Assembly: GCA_010030955.1 (NCBI GenBank)
Contig: RHBP01000002.1
Coordinates: 1-35,201 of the forward strand
Length of the DNA stretch: 35,201 nucleotides
Reading direction: 5' to 3'
DNA from: Synechococcaceae bacterium WBB_10_009
Lineage (GTDB): Bacteria; Cyanobacteriota; Cyanobacteriia; PCC-6307; Cyanobiaceae
The notes beneath the pieces were generated by a model that made no database searches, was not told the origin of the DNA, and worked only from the letters and a program-made list of their open reading frames with translations. Positions 1 to 7,343 of this stretch are shown here, in pieces. A program made the position numbers and the translations under genes. Within the stretch, counting starts at the first letter, position 1. The number at the start of each line of letters is the position of its first letter.

Positions 1-544
1 CGGCCTGGGGGCGCAGCTCCCAAGACGCAGCCAGGGTTTCGGGCTCCGGCCAATCGGCGCTGATGCGTTGCGCCTCCCCGCGCCACGGGCCACTCAATTG
101 CTCCAGGTCGAGGGGCGGACACTCGGCCTGCGGCGTGCCGTTGCGCCACTCGCGGATCAGCACCAGCTGATCAAAGCGGCCGTCGTCGCGGTGCAGCTGC
201 ACGAGGCGGTGGCGGCGGTCGCCATGGATGAAGCCAAACTCGCCGCCGAACACGCTGCCCGGTGCCACCTGCAGGGTGCCCTTGCAGAAGCTGCCGGAGC
301 TGAAGAACACCACCTGGCGCCCAAGGCTGCGGTAGTCCTCGCTGTGGTCACGAATGGGGGTTCCTCCCCGGTCGCCGGCGGCGTAGCGCCGCAGGCGGAA
401 GTGCACCAGGCGCTCCTCCGACCCCTGCTCAAGGCAGAGGATTGAATCGGTGCTCTCCAGCTCCTGGGCCTCGCGGCCGATGCCGGTGAAGGTGCCCAGC
501 CATTCGCCGAGGTTGCCGAGGAAGTTGTCCCACTGGCTGGCCAT
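1..544 (-). CDS. DUF3598 family protein, C-terminus beyond the window
   Basis: Reading the minus strand from the ATG at 544 gives an open frame of about 181 codons to the window edge, beginning MASQWDNFLGNLGEWLGTFT. This opening resembles the cyanobacterial DUF3598 family, as I remember it a lipocalin-like beta-barrel family of unsettled function. The ORF track does not list this frame as a protein because it has no stop inside the window; the listed ORFs here are other frames. Family membership is judged from the N-terminus only. It begins 33 nt after the 4Fe-4S ferredoxin stop, in the same direction, so the two are probably co-transcribed. I cannot assign a biochemical role. Confidence 0.72.
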   Translation of the reverse strand, partial: MASQWDNFLGNLGEWLGTFTGIGREAQELESTDSILCLEQGSEERLVHFRLRRYAAGDRGGTPIRDHSEDYRSLGRQVVFFSSGSFCKGTLQVAPGSVFGGEFGFIHGDRRHRLVQLHRDDGRFDQLVLIREWRNGTPQAECPPLDLEQLSGPWRGEAQRISADWPEPETLAASWELRPQA

Positions 545-577
545 GGAGGTGTGCGGGGGTGGTGTGCGGCCCGCGGC

Positions 578-802
578 TCAGCCGGCCTTCTGCAGGGAGG
601 GTTGCTCCTCCGGCAGGATCGCGCCCGCCACGGGGCACACCTGCAGGCAAATGCCGCAATCGATGCAGGTGTCGAAGTCGATCCAGAAAAAGGCGGTGCC
701 CTTGGCGTTGGCCCCGGTGCCCGGCTGGATGCAGGCCACCGGGCAAGCGTCCACGCAATCGGCCACCCCTTCACAAATGTCGGTGACGATGGTGTGGGCC
801 AT
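578..802 (-). CDS. Small bacterial-type 4Fe-4S ferredoxin (74 aa)
   Basis: Soluble electron carrier. I start at the ATG at 802 (MAHTIVTDICEG), not at the listed ORF start, because that is the usual beginning of this cyanobacterial family and the extra upstream residues run into hisZ. Cysteines lie at 10, 16, 20 and 24 and then 46, 49, 52 and 56. The second set is a canonical CxxCxxCxxxCP motif. The first set is spaced like a degenerate 7Fe/8Fe motif, so one cluster is certain while the type of the other (3Fe-4S or 4Fe-4S) cannot be read from sequence. The gene starts 26 nt after hisZ and precedes the DUF3598 gene. The redox partner is unknown. Confidence 0.9.
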   Translation of the reverse strand: MAHTIVTDICEGVADCVDACPVACIQPGTGANAKGTAFFWIDFDTCIDCGICLQVCPVAGAILPEEQPSLQKAG

Positions 803-825
803 GGGTGCGATGCCGGCGTGGCCGA

Positions 826-831
826 ATCCTA
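826..831 (-). promoter_or_regulatory. Candidate -10 element TAGGAT before the 4Fe-4S ferredoxin
   Basis: TAGGAT on the minus strand ends 23 nt before the ferredoxin ATG. Its first three bases are the TAG stop codon of hisZ. The position matches a recurring TAnnnT element in this window. I see no convincing -35 box, so activity is inferred. Confidence 0.35.
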
Positions 832-2010
832 GGCAGAGCCTTGGATCCAACGGGCCTCACGGCAGAGGCGCTGGCGGGCGATGGCCTCCGCCTCCGTGGC
901 ACTGCCGCAGGGCTGGTGGTGCAGCTCCGCCGCCTGGCCGGCCCCATGCAGCTGCTCCAGCAGATCCAGGGCCGGGCCCAGGTCCGCTGCGGTGGCCCAG
1001 GCCACCAACACCCTCCCCTGGGGCTCGGGTGCTGTGGCGTCGGTGCCCAGCAGCTCCCGCACCGCCTCCACATCCACCCCAAACCCAAGGCCGGTGGCTG
1101 CCCCCCCAAACCGGCTCACCAGGGCGTCGTAGCGGCCACCACTGGCGATGGCCACCGGGGCCTCCGCCCCTCGGCACACCAGCTTGAGCACCAGACCGTC
1201 GTAGAGGTCGAAGTGGGGCTGGAAGCTGGGGTCGAGCTGCAGGGTCACCCCCTGCCGGGCCGCCGCCGGGCCCAACCGTTTCAGGGTGTGGGCCAGCTGG
1301 TCGAGCACCGGGGTCGGTCCCAACAGCTGTTCCAGCTGGTAGAGCACCGGTTCCACATCGCCACGCAGGCGCATCAGCCCCTGCAGGGCCAGGCGTTGGT
1401 GGCCGGGCAGGTCGAGCTGCGCCAGGGCCAGGAGGTCGTACTGAATCAGGGCCCGGCGGGTGGCCAGCCGCTGCGGCTCGGGCACCTGCCCCAGCAACGT
1501 GGTGAGCACGGCGTGGTGCCCCACCAACAGCACCGGCCGGTGGGCAGCGTTGATCCCCAGCTGCCGCAGGCAGGCCAGCAGCAGCAGCAGCAATTCCCCA
1601 TCGCCAGCCCCGGGTTCCGAGCTGCCATCCCCCAGCAGCTCCACGCCGCTCTGCAAGCGCTCCTCAAAGCGGGGGCCGGTTTCCCCCTCCACCGTGCGGA
1701 ACACCGATCCGGCACTCCACAGCCGCAGGGGTCGCGGTCGCTGGCCCAGGCGGGTGCAGGCGGCACGGGCGATGGAGGCCGTCATCTCCGGCCGCAGCCC
1801 CAGGGGCTCGGCGGCCGCCACACGCACCAGTTCACGGTCGTTGATGCTGCCGCCGGCTTCGAGGGTTTCCAGCCGCTCCACCGCCGGTGGCGACACCTCG
1901 GCATAGCCCCACATCCGATACACGCCGGCCAGCTGCTCGCACAGCCAGCGGTTGGCCTCCACCTCGCGCGGGTTGAGGTCCCGGGCGCCAGCCGCCGGTT
2001 GCAGGGCCAT
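829..2010 (-). CDS. hisZ: ATP phosphoribosyltransferase regulatory subunit HisZ
   Basis: HisZ is a class II histidyl-tRNA-synthetase-like protein without aminoacylation activity. It partners the short form of HisG in the first step of histidine synthesis. The start MALQPAAGARDLNP (ATG at 2010), the segment PLGLRPEMTASIARAACTRL and a later LxFGVDVE-like stretch follow cyanobacterial HisZ. At 393 aa it is of normal length and lacks the HisRS anticodon-binding domain. The ORF track starts 36 codons upstream, inside the inositol-phosphatase gene, which I regard as wrong. hisG is not in the window, so the expected HisG partner lies elsewhere. HisRS is the main alternative but is less likely given the shortened architecture. 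Confidence 0.88.
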   Translation of the reverse strand: MALQPAAGARDLNPREVEANRWLCEQLAGVYRMWGYAEVSPPAVERLETLEAGGSINDRELVRVAAAEPLGLRPEMTASIARAACTRLGQRPRPLRLWSAGSVFRTVEGETGPRFEERLQSGVELLGDGSSEPGAGDGELLLLLLACLRQLGINAAHRPVLLVGHHAVLTTLLGQVPEPQRLATRRALIQYDLLALAQLDLPGHQRLALQGLMRLRGDVEPVLYQLEQLLGPTPVLDQLAHTLKRLGPAAARQGVTLQLDPSFQPHFDLYDGLVLKLVCRGAEAPVAIASGGRYDALVSRFGGAATGLGFGVDVEAVRELLGTDATAPEPQGRVLVAWATAADLGPALDLLEQLHGAGQAAELHHQPCGSATEAEAIARQRLCREARWIQGSA

Positions 2011-2036
2011 GGTGAGCGTGCCGTCCCGAAGGGGTG

Positions 2037-2042
2037 ATCCTA
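2037..2042 (-). promoter_or_regulatory. Candidate -10 element TAGGAT before hisZ
   Basis: TAGGAT on the minus strand ends 26 nt before the hisZ ATG. The TAG stop of the upstream inositol-phosphatase gene forms its first half. No clear -35 box is visible. It could let hisZ be transcribed apart from its upstream neighbours. Confidence 0.35.
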
Positions 2043-2960
2043 TGGAGCGGCGGCTGCGGCGCCATGGGGGGCATCCAGCTCCGGCGCCCCGAAACTGCTG
2101 CCCGGGAGGGGCCTGCATTGGGCCAGCCCGTCGATCAACGGCTGCCGCAGGCCAGGGGCGCAGGCAATGATCCGGCCCTCAGCCAGCTGGGCCGGCCCAC
2201 CGTCATAGGCGCAGACCACACCGCCCGCCCCTTCCACCAGGGCGATGCCCGCCGCCAGGTCCCACGGCGCCAGGCCCCGTTCCCAGTAGCCATCGAGGCG
2301 TCCGGCCGCCACAAAGGCCAGATCCACCGCCGCCGCCCCGCCCCGCCGCACGCCACGGCTGCGGTGGGTGAACCAGGCGAATTCGGCGTAGTTGTTGTCC
2401 AGTCGGGTGTGGCGGTCGTAGGCAAACCCCGTCACCAGCAGGGCCTGGCCCACCTCGGCGCACTGCGTGACCCGCAGGGGGCTGTCGTTGCACCAGGCCC
2501 CCAGACCCGGCGCCGACCAATACAGCTCCTGCAGCACGGGCACCGCCAGGGCCCCCAGCAGGGGCACGCCGGCCACCGTGAGCCCAACGGAGGTGCCGAA
2601 CAGCGGATAGCCGTGGGCGTAGTTGGTGGTGCCATCGAGGGGGTCGACACACCACTCCAGGGTTGAGCCGCGGCCTTCGCGTCGGCCCCCCTCTTCGGCC
2701 AACACCCCCAGCTCCGGCGTCTCCCGTTCGAGCACCGCCAGCACCGCCCGCTCCGCCGCCACATCGGCTTCGGTCACCAGGTCGCCGGCGCGGCCCTTCT
2801 CCCGGATCCGCTCCAGTTGACCGAAGTGCAGCCGCAATTGCTCGGCGCCCGCCTCCGCCGCACGGCGGGCCACGGCGGCCAGGGCCTCAAGCCGCCCCGC
2901 TGGCAGGGCCGCCGCCGCCAGTGCCGACGCGGTGAGGCAGGCGGGGGCTGGGCTGCTCAT
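2040..2960 (-). CDS. Inositol monophosphatase family protein (306 aa)
   Basis: Mg2+-dependent phosphomonoesterase of the IMPase/FBPase superfamily. Metal-site motifs are visible in order: LAEEGG, then WCVDPLDGTTNYAHG, and near the C-terminus APWDLAAG. Together they predict an active enzyme. The natural substrate (inositol phosphate, histidinol phosphate, PAP or another sugar phosphate) cannot be read from sequence. Because hisZ lies immediately downstream, a histidinol-phosphate phosphatase role is possible, but this is only a guess from context. The first 20 residues are Ala-rich and not conserved-looking. The ATG overlaps the stop of the upstream 2Fe-2S ferredoxin (ATGA), implying translational coupling. 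Confidence 0.88.
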   Translation of the reverse strand: MSSPAPACLTASALAAAALPAGRLEALAAVARRAAEAGAEQLRLHFGQLERIREKGRAGDLVTEADVAAERAVLAVLERETPELGVLAEEGGRREGRGSTLEWCVDPLDGTTNYAHGYPLFGTSVGLTVAGVPLLGALAVPVLQELYWSAPGLGAWCNDSPLRVTQCAEVGQALLVTGFAYDRHTRLDNNYAEFAWFTHRSRGVRRGGAAAVDLAFVAAGRLDGYWERGLAPWDLAAGIALVEGAGGVVCAYDGGPAQLAEGRIIACAPGLRQPLIDGLAQCRPLPGSSFGAPELDAPHGAAAAAP

Positions 2961-3322
2961 TCGTCGTCCAGCGGCAGGCCGGCCCGCACCTGTCCCCGGC
3001 CGAAGTGGCGGCCGAATTGCAGCTCATACACCTCGTCTTCGTCCTGGGTTTCCACCTCCAGGGGGCCGGTGGCGCGGGCCACGCACAGCAGGCCGTAGCC
3101 CCGGGAGCGCACCTCGCGGGAGAGGCCGAGGGCTTCGCGCTGGTCGATCGTGCCGTTGAGCACCCGCACGGCACAGGCGGTGCAGCAACCGTTGCGGCAA
3201 CTGAACGGCAGGGGCTGCCCCTGCTGCTCAAAACTGCGCAGGATGTAGTCGCCCTCCGGCACCTCGAGGGCAATGGTGCGGTTCTGCTGCCGCCAGTGGA
3301 CCGTGATCGGATGGGTGCGCAT
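2957..3322 (-). CDS. Plant-type 2Fe-2S ferredoxin (121 aa)
   Basis: Electron carrier of the beta-grasp ferredoxin fold. Cluster ligands are C42, C47, C50 and C80, which is the CX4CX2CX29C pattern of plant-type ferredoxins. An additional cysteine, C46, sits directly beside a ligand in SCRNGCCTAC. The acidic stretch TQDEDEVYEL near residue 92 could serve as a partner-binding surface. At 121 aa it is longer than photosynthetic PetF (about 97 aa), with a C-terminal tail, so it is probably a specialised ferredoxin and not the main photosystem I acceptor. It is the first gene of the minus-strand cluster and overlaps the phosphatase start by 4 bases. Confidence 0.9.
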   Translation of the reverse strand: MRTHPITVHWRQQNRTIALEVPEGDYILRSFEQQGQPLPFSCRNGCCTACAVRVLNGTIDQREALGLSREVRSRGYGLLCVARATGPLEVETQDEDEVYELQFGRHFGRGQVRAGLPLDDE

Positions 3323-3353
3323 GCCGGCGACCGGAGGCGGAAGAGGTGACTGC

Positions 3354-3359
3354 TACATT
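3354..3359 (+). promoter_or_regulatory. Possible extended -10 (TGC-TACATT) for tRNA-Ser
   Basis: TACATT preceded by TGC lies about 50 nt upstream of the tRNA, inside the 87-bp gap between the divergent ferredoxin gene and the tRNA. No clear -35 box is visible. It is the best candidate I see for the tRNA promoter, and it is weak. Confidence 0.25.
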
Positions 3360-3409
3360 CTCAACGTTGCCCCGCTCCGCTGCGCATTCCGCAGCGATTT
3401 GCCCCTCGC

Positions 3410-3496
3410 GGAGAGGTGGCCGAGTGGTCGAAGGCGCAGCACTGGAAATGCTGTATAGGGGCAACTCTATCGAGGGTTCGAATCCCTCCCTCTCCG
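3410..3496 (+). tRNA. tRNA-Ser (anticodon GGA)
   Basis: A class II tRNA of 87 nt. The acceptor stem GGAGAGG pairs with CCTCTCC and is followed by discriminator G. The anticodon loop CTGGAAA holds anticodon GGA, which reads UCC and UCU serine codons. A long variable arm follows (tataggggcaactctat), as expected for serine tRNAs. The T arm contains GGTTCGAATCC. No CCA is encoded. A strong terminator follows after 6 nt. Confidence 0.96.
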
Positions 3497-3502
3497 TTGA
3501 TC

Positions 3503-3533
3503 AGCCGCCCCTCCGCCCCTGGGGCGGCTTTTT
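3503..3533 (+). terminator. Rho-independent terminator after tRNA-Ser
   Basis: A perfect 9-bp GC-rich stem, AGCCGCCCC with GGGGCGGCT, encloses a 9-nt loop and is followed by a short T run. It lies 6 nt after the tRNA. It separates the tRNA from the dnaK-like gene, whose 185-bp upstream stretch holds no gene. Confidence 0.85.
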
Positions 3534-3718
3534 CATGGCGATGTTGCGGCCCGTTGATGTTGATCAACGGCTCCGATCCATCGGCCGTTGCAGACAGTGA
3601 ATCAACGGCTGATTGCCCTCGCCTCCGGGGTGCGGTGGCCATCGAGCCGGGCTGGTTTGGCCCGGGGCCGGTAGCGTTGGGGCTCTCCAATCCAGCCCCC
3701 GGGGGAACGGACAGGCAC

Positions 3719-5881
3719 TTGGCACGGATCGTTGGCATCGACCTTGGCACCACCAATTCGGTGGTGGCGGTGTTGGAGGGTGGACGCCCCCAGGTGATCG
3801 CCAGCGCCGAGGGCAGCCGCACCACCCCCTCGGTGGTGGGATTCAGCAAGGACCAGGAGCTGCTGGTGGGGCAGCTGGCCCGCCGCCAACTGGTGCTCAA
3901 CCCCCGCAACACCTTCGCCAACCTCAAGCGGTTCGTCGGCCGTCAGTGGGACGAACTCGAGGACAGCAGCCTGTCGGTGCCCTACACGGTGCGGGCCAAC
4001 GACCAGGGCAACGTGCGCGTGGTTTGCCCCGCCACCGAGCGGGAGTACGCGCCTGAGGAGTTGGTGGCGTCGATCCTGCGCAAGTTGGTGGACGACGCCG
4101 GCACCTACCTGGGGGAACCGGTGGAGGCGGCGGTGATCACCGTGCCCGCTTACTTCAACGACGCCCAGCGCCAGGCCACCCGCGATGCCGGCCGCCTCGC
4201 GGGCCTCACGGTGGAGCGCATCCTCAACGAGCCCACGGCAGCGGCCCTGGCCTACGGCTTCGACCGCAGCACCGTCAAGCGGGTGCTGGTGTTCGACCTG
4301 GGGGGCGGCACCTTTGACGTGTCGGTGTTGCGCATCGCCCAGGGGGTGTTTGACGTCAAGGCCACCAGCGGCGACACCCAACTGGGGGGCAACGACTGGG
4401 ATCGGCGGATCGTGGATTGGCTGGCGGATCGCTTTCAGGCGGAGCACAGCGTTGATCTGCGCCGCGACCGGCAGGCCCTGCAGCGGCTCACGGAGGCGGC
4501 TGAAAAGGCCAAGATCGAGCTGAGCGGCGTGCAGAGCACCCCCATCTCGTTGCCGTTCATTGCCACAGGCCCCGACGGCCCGCTGCACATCGAAACCACG
4601 CTGGAGCGCAGCGTGTTTGAAGGGCTGTGCCCCGACCTGCTGGATCGCCTGTTGCGGCCGGTGCAGCGGGCCCTGCGCGATTCCGGGCTGGCGGCGGAGG
4701 ACATCGACGACGTGGTGCTGGTGGGGGGATCCACCCGCATGCCGATGGTGCAGCAAATGGTGCGCACCTTGGTGCCCCTGGAGCCCTGCCAGTCGGTGAA
4801 CCCCGACGAGGTGGTGGCGATCGGGGCCGCCGTGCAGGCCGGGATCCTCACGGGTGAGTTGCGCGATCTGATGCTCAACGACGTGACGCCGTTGTCGTTG
4901 GGGCTGGAGACCATCGGCGGCGTCATGAAGGTGCTGATCCCGCGCAACACGCCGATCCCCGTGCGCAAAAGCGATGTGTTCAGCACCTCGGAGCCCAACC
5001 AGAGCTCCGTGGAGGTGCATGTGTTGCAGGGGGAGCGGCAGATGGCCGAGGGCAACAAAAGCCTCGGACGCTTCCGGCTCTCCGGCATCCCCCCGGCCCC
5101 CCGCGGGGTGCCCCAGGTGCAGGTGTCGTTCGACATTGACGCCAATGGCCTGTTGCAGGTGTCCGCCACCGACCGCACCACCGGCCGTCAGCAGAGCGTC
5201 AGCATCCAAGGCGGCTCCAACCTCAGCGAAGGGGAGATCAAGCAGCTGATCGAGGAGGCGGAGCGCAAGGCCTCGGAGGACCGCCGCCGCAAGGCGGAGA
5301 TCGACCGTCGCAACCGGGCGCTCACATTGGTGGCCCAGGCGGAGCGCCGCCTGCGGGATGCCGCCCTGGAGTTGGGGCCCTACGGCGCTGAACGCCAGCA
5401 GCGGGCGGTGGAGGTGGCCATGCGCGATGTGCAGGAGCAACTCAACGCCGACGACCTCACGGATCTCGACCTTTCGGTGAGCCAGCTGCAGGAGGCCCTC
5501 TATGGCCTCAACCGGCGGCTGGCCAAGGAGCGCAGCCAGGACAGCAATCCGCTGCAGGGCCTCAAAAACACCCTCGGGTCCCTCAAGGATGAGTTGTTTG
5601 CCGACGACGATTGGGATGACTGGGACCGCGGCCGCAGCCGTGATCCGTGGGCCGACAGCAGTTGGGGCGCCAGTGCCCGCTCGGGGTTGGGCTTCAACGG
5701 CGGATCCGGTGCGAGCAATGGCTACCCAAGCCGCTACGACCGTGATCGCTATGACCAAGACCGCTACGACCAAGGCCGCTATGACCAAGCCCGCTACGAC
5801 GACCGTGACCGCGACCCGGTGACCCCGCGGCGCACCTCACGGCAGGACCCCTTTGATGGGGATCCCTGGGCTGAGGACTGA
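3719..5881 (+). CDS. dnaK3: Hsp70 chaperone, DnaK3-like, with repetitive C-terminal tail (720 aa)
   Basis: ATP-dependent chaperone. I choose the TTG at 3719 because it gives MARIVGIDLGTTNSVVAVLEGG, the standard Hsp70 opening; the listed ORF runs back through the tRNA. The nucleotide-binding domain covers about residues 1-380 (DLGTTNS, VFDLGGGTFDVS, VGGSTRMP), then comes the substrate-binding domain and a charged helical lid. Beyond about residue 610 there is an acidic DDDWDDW segment and an Arg/Tyr/Asp repeat tail, in place of the EEVD-like end of standard DnaK. Length, tail and the J-protein gene 5 nt downstream fit cyanobacterial DnaK3, reported as thylakoid-associated. A TAGCGT hexamer at 3672-3677 is a possible -10. 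I see no CIRCE element. Confidence 0.88.
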   Translation: MARIVGIDLGTTNSVVAVLEGGRPQVIASAEGSRTTPSVVGFSKDQELLVGQLARRQLVLNPRNTFANLKRFVGRQWDELEDSSLSVPYTVRANDQGNVRVVCPATEREYAPEELVASILRKLVDDAGTYLGEPVEAAVITVPAYFNDAQRQATRDAGRLAGLTVERILNEPTAAALAYGFDRSTVKRVLVFDLGGGTFDVSVLRIAQGVFDVKATSGDTQLGGNDWDRRIVDWLADRFQAEHSVDLRRDRQALQRLTEAAEKAKIELSGVQSTPISLPFIATGPDGPLHIETTLERSVFEGLCPDLLDRLLRPVQRALRDSGLAAEDIDDVVLVGGSTRMPMVQQMVRTLVPLEPCQSVNPDEVVAIGAAVQAGILTGELRDLMLNDVTPLSLGLETIGGVMKVLIPRNTPIPVRKSDVFSTSEPNQSSVEVHVLQGERQMAEGNKSLGRFRLSGIPPAPRGVPQVQVSFDIDANGLLQVSATDRTTGRQQSVSIQGGSNLSEGEIKQLIEEAERKASEDRRRKAEIDRRNRALTLVAQAERRLRDAALELGPYGAERQQRAVEVAMRDVQEQLNADDLTDLDLSVSQLQEALYGLNRRLAKERSQDSNPLQGLKNTLGSLKDELFADDDWDDWDRGRSRDPWADSSWGASARSGLGFNGGSGASNGYPSRYDRDRYDQDRYDQGRYDQARYDDRDRDPVTPRRTSRQDPFDGDPWAED
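5732..5806 (+). repeat. Five tandem 15-bp units in the dnaK3 tail
   Basis: Units begin CGCTACGAC or CGCTATGAC and encode RYDRD, RYDQD, RYDQG, RYDQA and RYDDR (residues about 672-696). The alternating TAC/TAT and changing last codon show that the units have begun to diverge. Such an array can gain or lose units without breaking the frame. Confidence 0.9.
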
Positions 5882-5886
5882 GCGCC

Positions 5887-6873
5887 GTGGCCGCAGCCCC
5901 GGCTCAGGGAGCCCCCGTCAACCACTGGGCCGTGCTGGGCCTGGAGCCCGGTGCCGATGCCGTGAGCCTCAAGCGCGCCTTCCGGCAGCAGGCCCGCCGT
6001 TGGCATCCCGACCTGAACGGCAACGACCCCCACGCCGAGGAGCAATTCAAGGCGGTCAATGAGGCCTATGCGGTGCTCAGCGACCCCCAGCGCCGCCAGC
6101 AGTGGGAGCAGGCCATCGATCCCGCCGATGCCGCCGCCGCGGGGCTCGACCCCTTCGCCCGTGGCTTCCCCGACTTCGACGACTACCTCGACACGCTGTT
6201 TGGACGCCCCAGACGCCGCCAGCGCAACCCCATGCCGTGGCGCGATGCCGATGGCACCGACCTGGATGCCGACAGCGGGTCCGAGGCTGATCTGGATGCT
6301 CAGCCCGAGCCGGAACCCCCGCGGGGCCGCGGTGATGTGACGCCATCCCCATCCCCACCGCCCCCGGTGAGCCTCACCGCAGACCTGGAATCGGTGGTGG
6401 AGCTCACCCCGGACCAGGCCCTGCACGGCGAGCGGGTGGAGCTGGATCTGCCGGATGGCTCCTGCGTGGAGGTGTGGACCCCGGCGTTGGCGGGCGATGG
6501 TTGGCGTCTGCGACTGGCCGGTGTGGCCCCCGGCGGCGGCGACCATTTTCTGCAGTTGCGGGTGCGCACTTCGGAGGGGCTGCGCATCGATGGGCTGCGG
6601 GTGCTGTACCGCTTGGAGATCCCACCGGCGGATGGCGCCCTGGGGTGCATGGTGGTGGTGCCCACCCTGGAGGGCCCGGTGCAACTGCGTGTGCCGCCGG
6701 GGTCCTCCAGTGGCCGCCTGTTGCGGCTCCGGGGCCGGGGCCTCAGCCGCGGGCAGGAGCGGGGCGATCAATTGGTGGAGATCCGCTTGGTGGTGCCCCA
6801 GGACCTCACGGAGGCGGAGCTGGCGCTCTACCGCCGCCTGCAGGAACTGGCCACCCAGTGGGACGGCGGCTGA
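5887..6873 (+). CDS. J-domain co-chaperone paired with DnaK3 (328 aa)
   Basis: Stimulates Hsp70 ATPase. The J domain spans about residues 12-77, with HPD at 40-42 (RRWHPDLNGN). A Pro/Glu/Asp-rich linker follows (about 110-160), then a DnaJ-like C-terminal substrate-binding region ending in PPGSSSGRLLRLRGRG and a last helix. There is no CxxCxGxG zinc finger, so it is a type II/III J-protein and not canonical DnaJ. The GTG start lies 5 nt after the dnaK3 stop. The fixed pairing implies it serves DnaK3 specifically; that is inference from gene order plus what is known of cyanobacterial dnaK3-dnaJ loci. Confidence 0.88.
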   Translation: MAAAPAQGAPVNHWAVLGLEPGADAVSLKRAFRQQARRWHPDLNGNDPHAEEQFKAVNEAYAVLSDPQRRQQWEQAIDPADAAAAGLDPFARGFPDFDDYLDTLFGRPRRRQRNPMPWRDADGTDLDADSGSEADLDAQPEPEPPRGRGDVTPSPSPPPPVSLTADLESVVELTPDQALHGERVELDLPDGSCVEVWTPALAGDGWRLRLAGVAPGGGDHFLQLRVRTSEGLRIDGLRVLYRLEIPPADGALGCMVVVPTLEGPVQLRVPPGSSSGRLLRLRGRGLSRGQERGDQLVEIRLVVPQDLTEAELALYRRLQELATQWDGG

Positions 6874-6929
6874 GCCAGGCGCCAACCGCGTGATCAATGA
6901 GACACTGAGGGCCGCCCCCCTGCGCACCG

Positions 6930-7343
6930 ATGTCGGTCCACGTCCTGCTGTTTGACGCCGGCAGCGAGAACGAGGGCATCCATTCCCTCGAACTCAATGG
7001 CACCACGGTGGTGCTGCTGTTTGAGGACCGCGACGACGCCGAGCGGTATGCCGGCCTGCTGGAGGCCCAGGACTTCCCCGCTCCCACCGTGGAGGCCCTC
7101 GACCGCGCCGAAATGGAAGCGTTCTGTGGCAATGCCGGCTACGAAGCTCGCTTCGTGCCGGCGGGGTTCCTGCCGCAGACCGCCGAGGAGCGCCTGCTGA
7201 TTGCCCCCCCGGAGCGCAACATGGACGTGACCTCCTGGCGCGACCAGGAGGAGCCCGCAGCGGCCATGGCCGAGCCGGACACCGCGGGCGGTGGCAATGC
7301 CGAGCTCGAGGCGTTCCGCCGCCGGCTCGAGGGGCTGCTGTGA
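6930..7343 (+). CDS. DUF3110 domain protein (137 aa)
   Basis: Begins MSVHVLLFDAGSENEGIHSLEL, followed by VVLLFEDRDDAERYAGLLEAQDFPAP. This is the DUF3110 fold signature of cyanobacteria and plastids, a small domain of unknown function that looks like an alpha/beta sandwich. After residue 100 comes a low-complexity acidic/alanine stretch and a final helix (ELEAFRRRLEGLL). There is no signal peptide or membrane segment, so it should be cytoplasmic. It is 56 nt downstream of the J-protein and overlaps the murQ start by 4 bases (GTGA), so it is probably translated with murQ. I do not know its function. Confidence 0.8.
   Translation: MSVHVLLFDAGSENEGIHSLELNGTTVVLLFEDRDDAERYAGLLEAQDFPAPTVEALDRAEMEAFCGNAGYEARFVPAGFLPQTAEERLLIAPPERNMDVTSWRDQEEPAAAMAEPDTAGGGNAELEAFRRRLEGLL

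Noticed and set aside
3534-3718. CIRCE or other heat-shock operator upstream of dnaK3
   Set aside because: I looked for the TTAGCACTC-N9-GAGTGCTAA pattern and did not see it. The palindromes GTTGATCAAC (3559-3568) and CCCCCGGGGG (3696-3705) and two copies of TCAACGGCT are present but match no known element.
3602-5788. 728-aa minus-strand ORF opposite dnaK3
   Set aside because: Low-complexity Val/His/Gln/Ala sequence without motifs; it is an antisense frame kept open by high GC.
5732-5806. CRISPR-like short tandem repeats
   Set aside because: Units are contiguous 15-mers without spacers and in frame within dnaK3.
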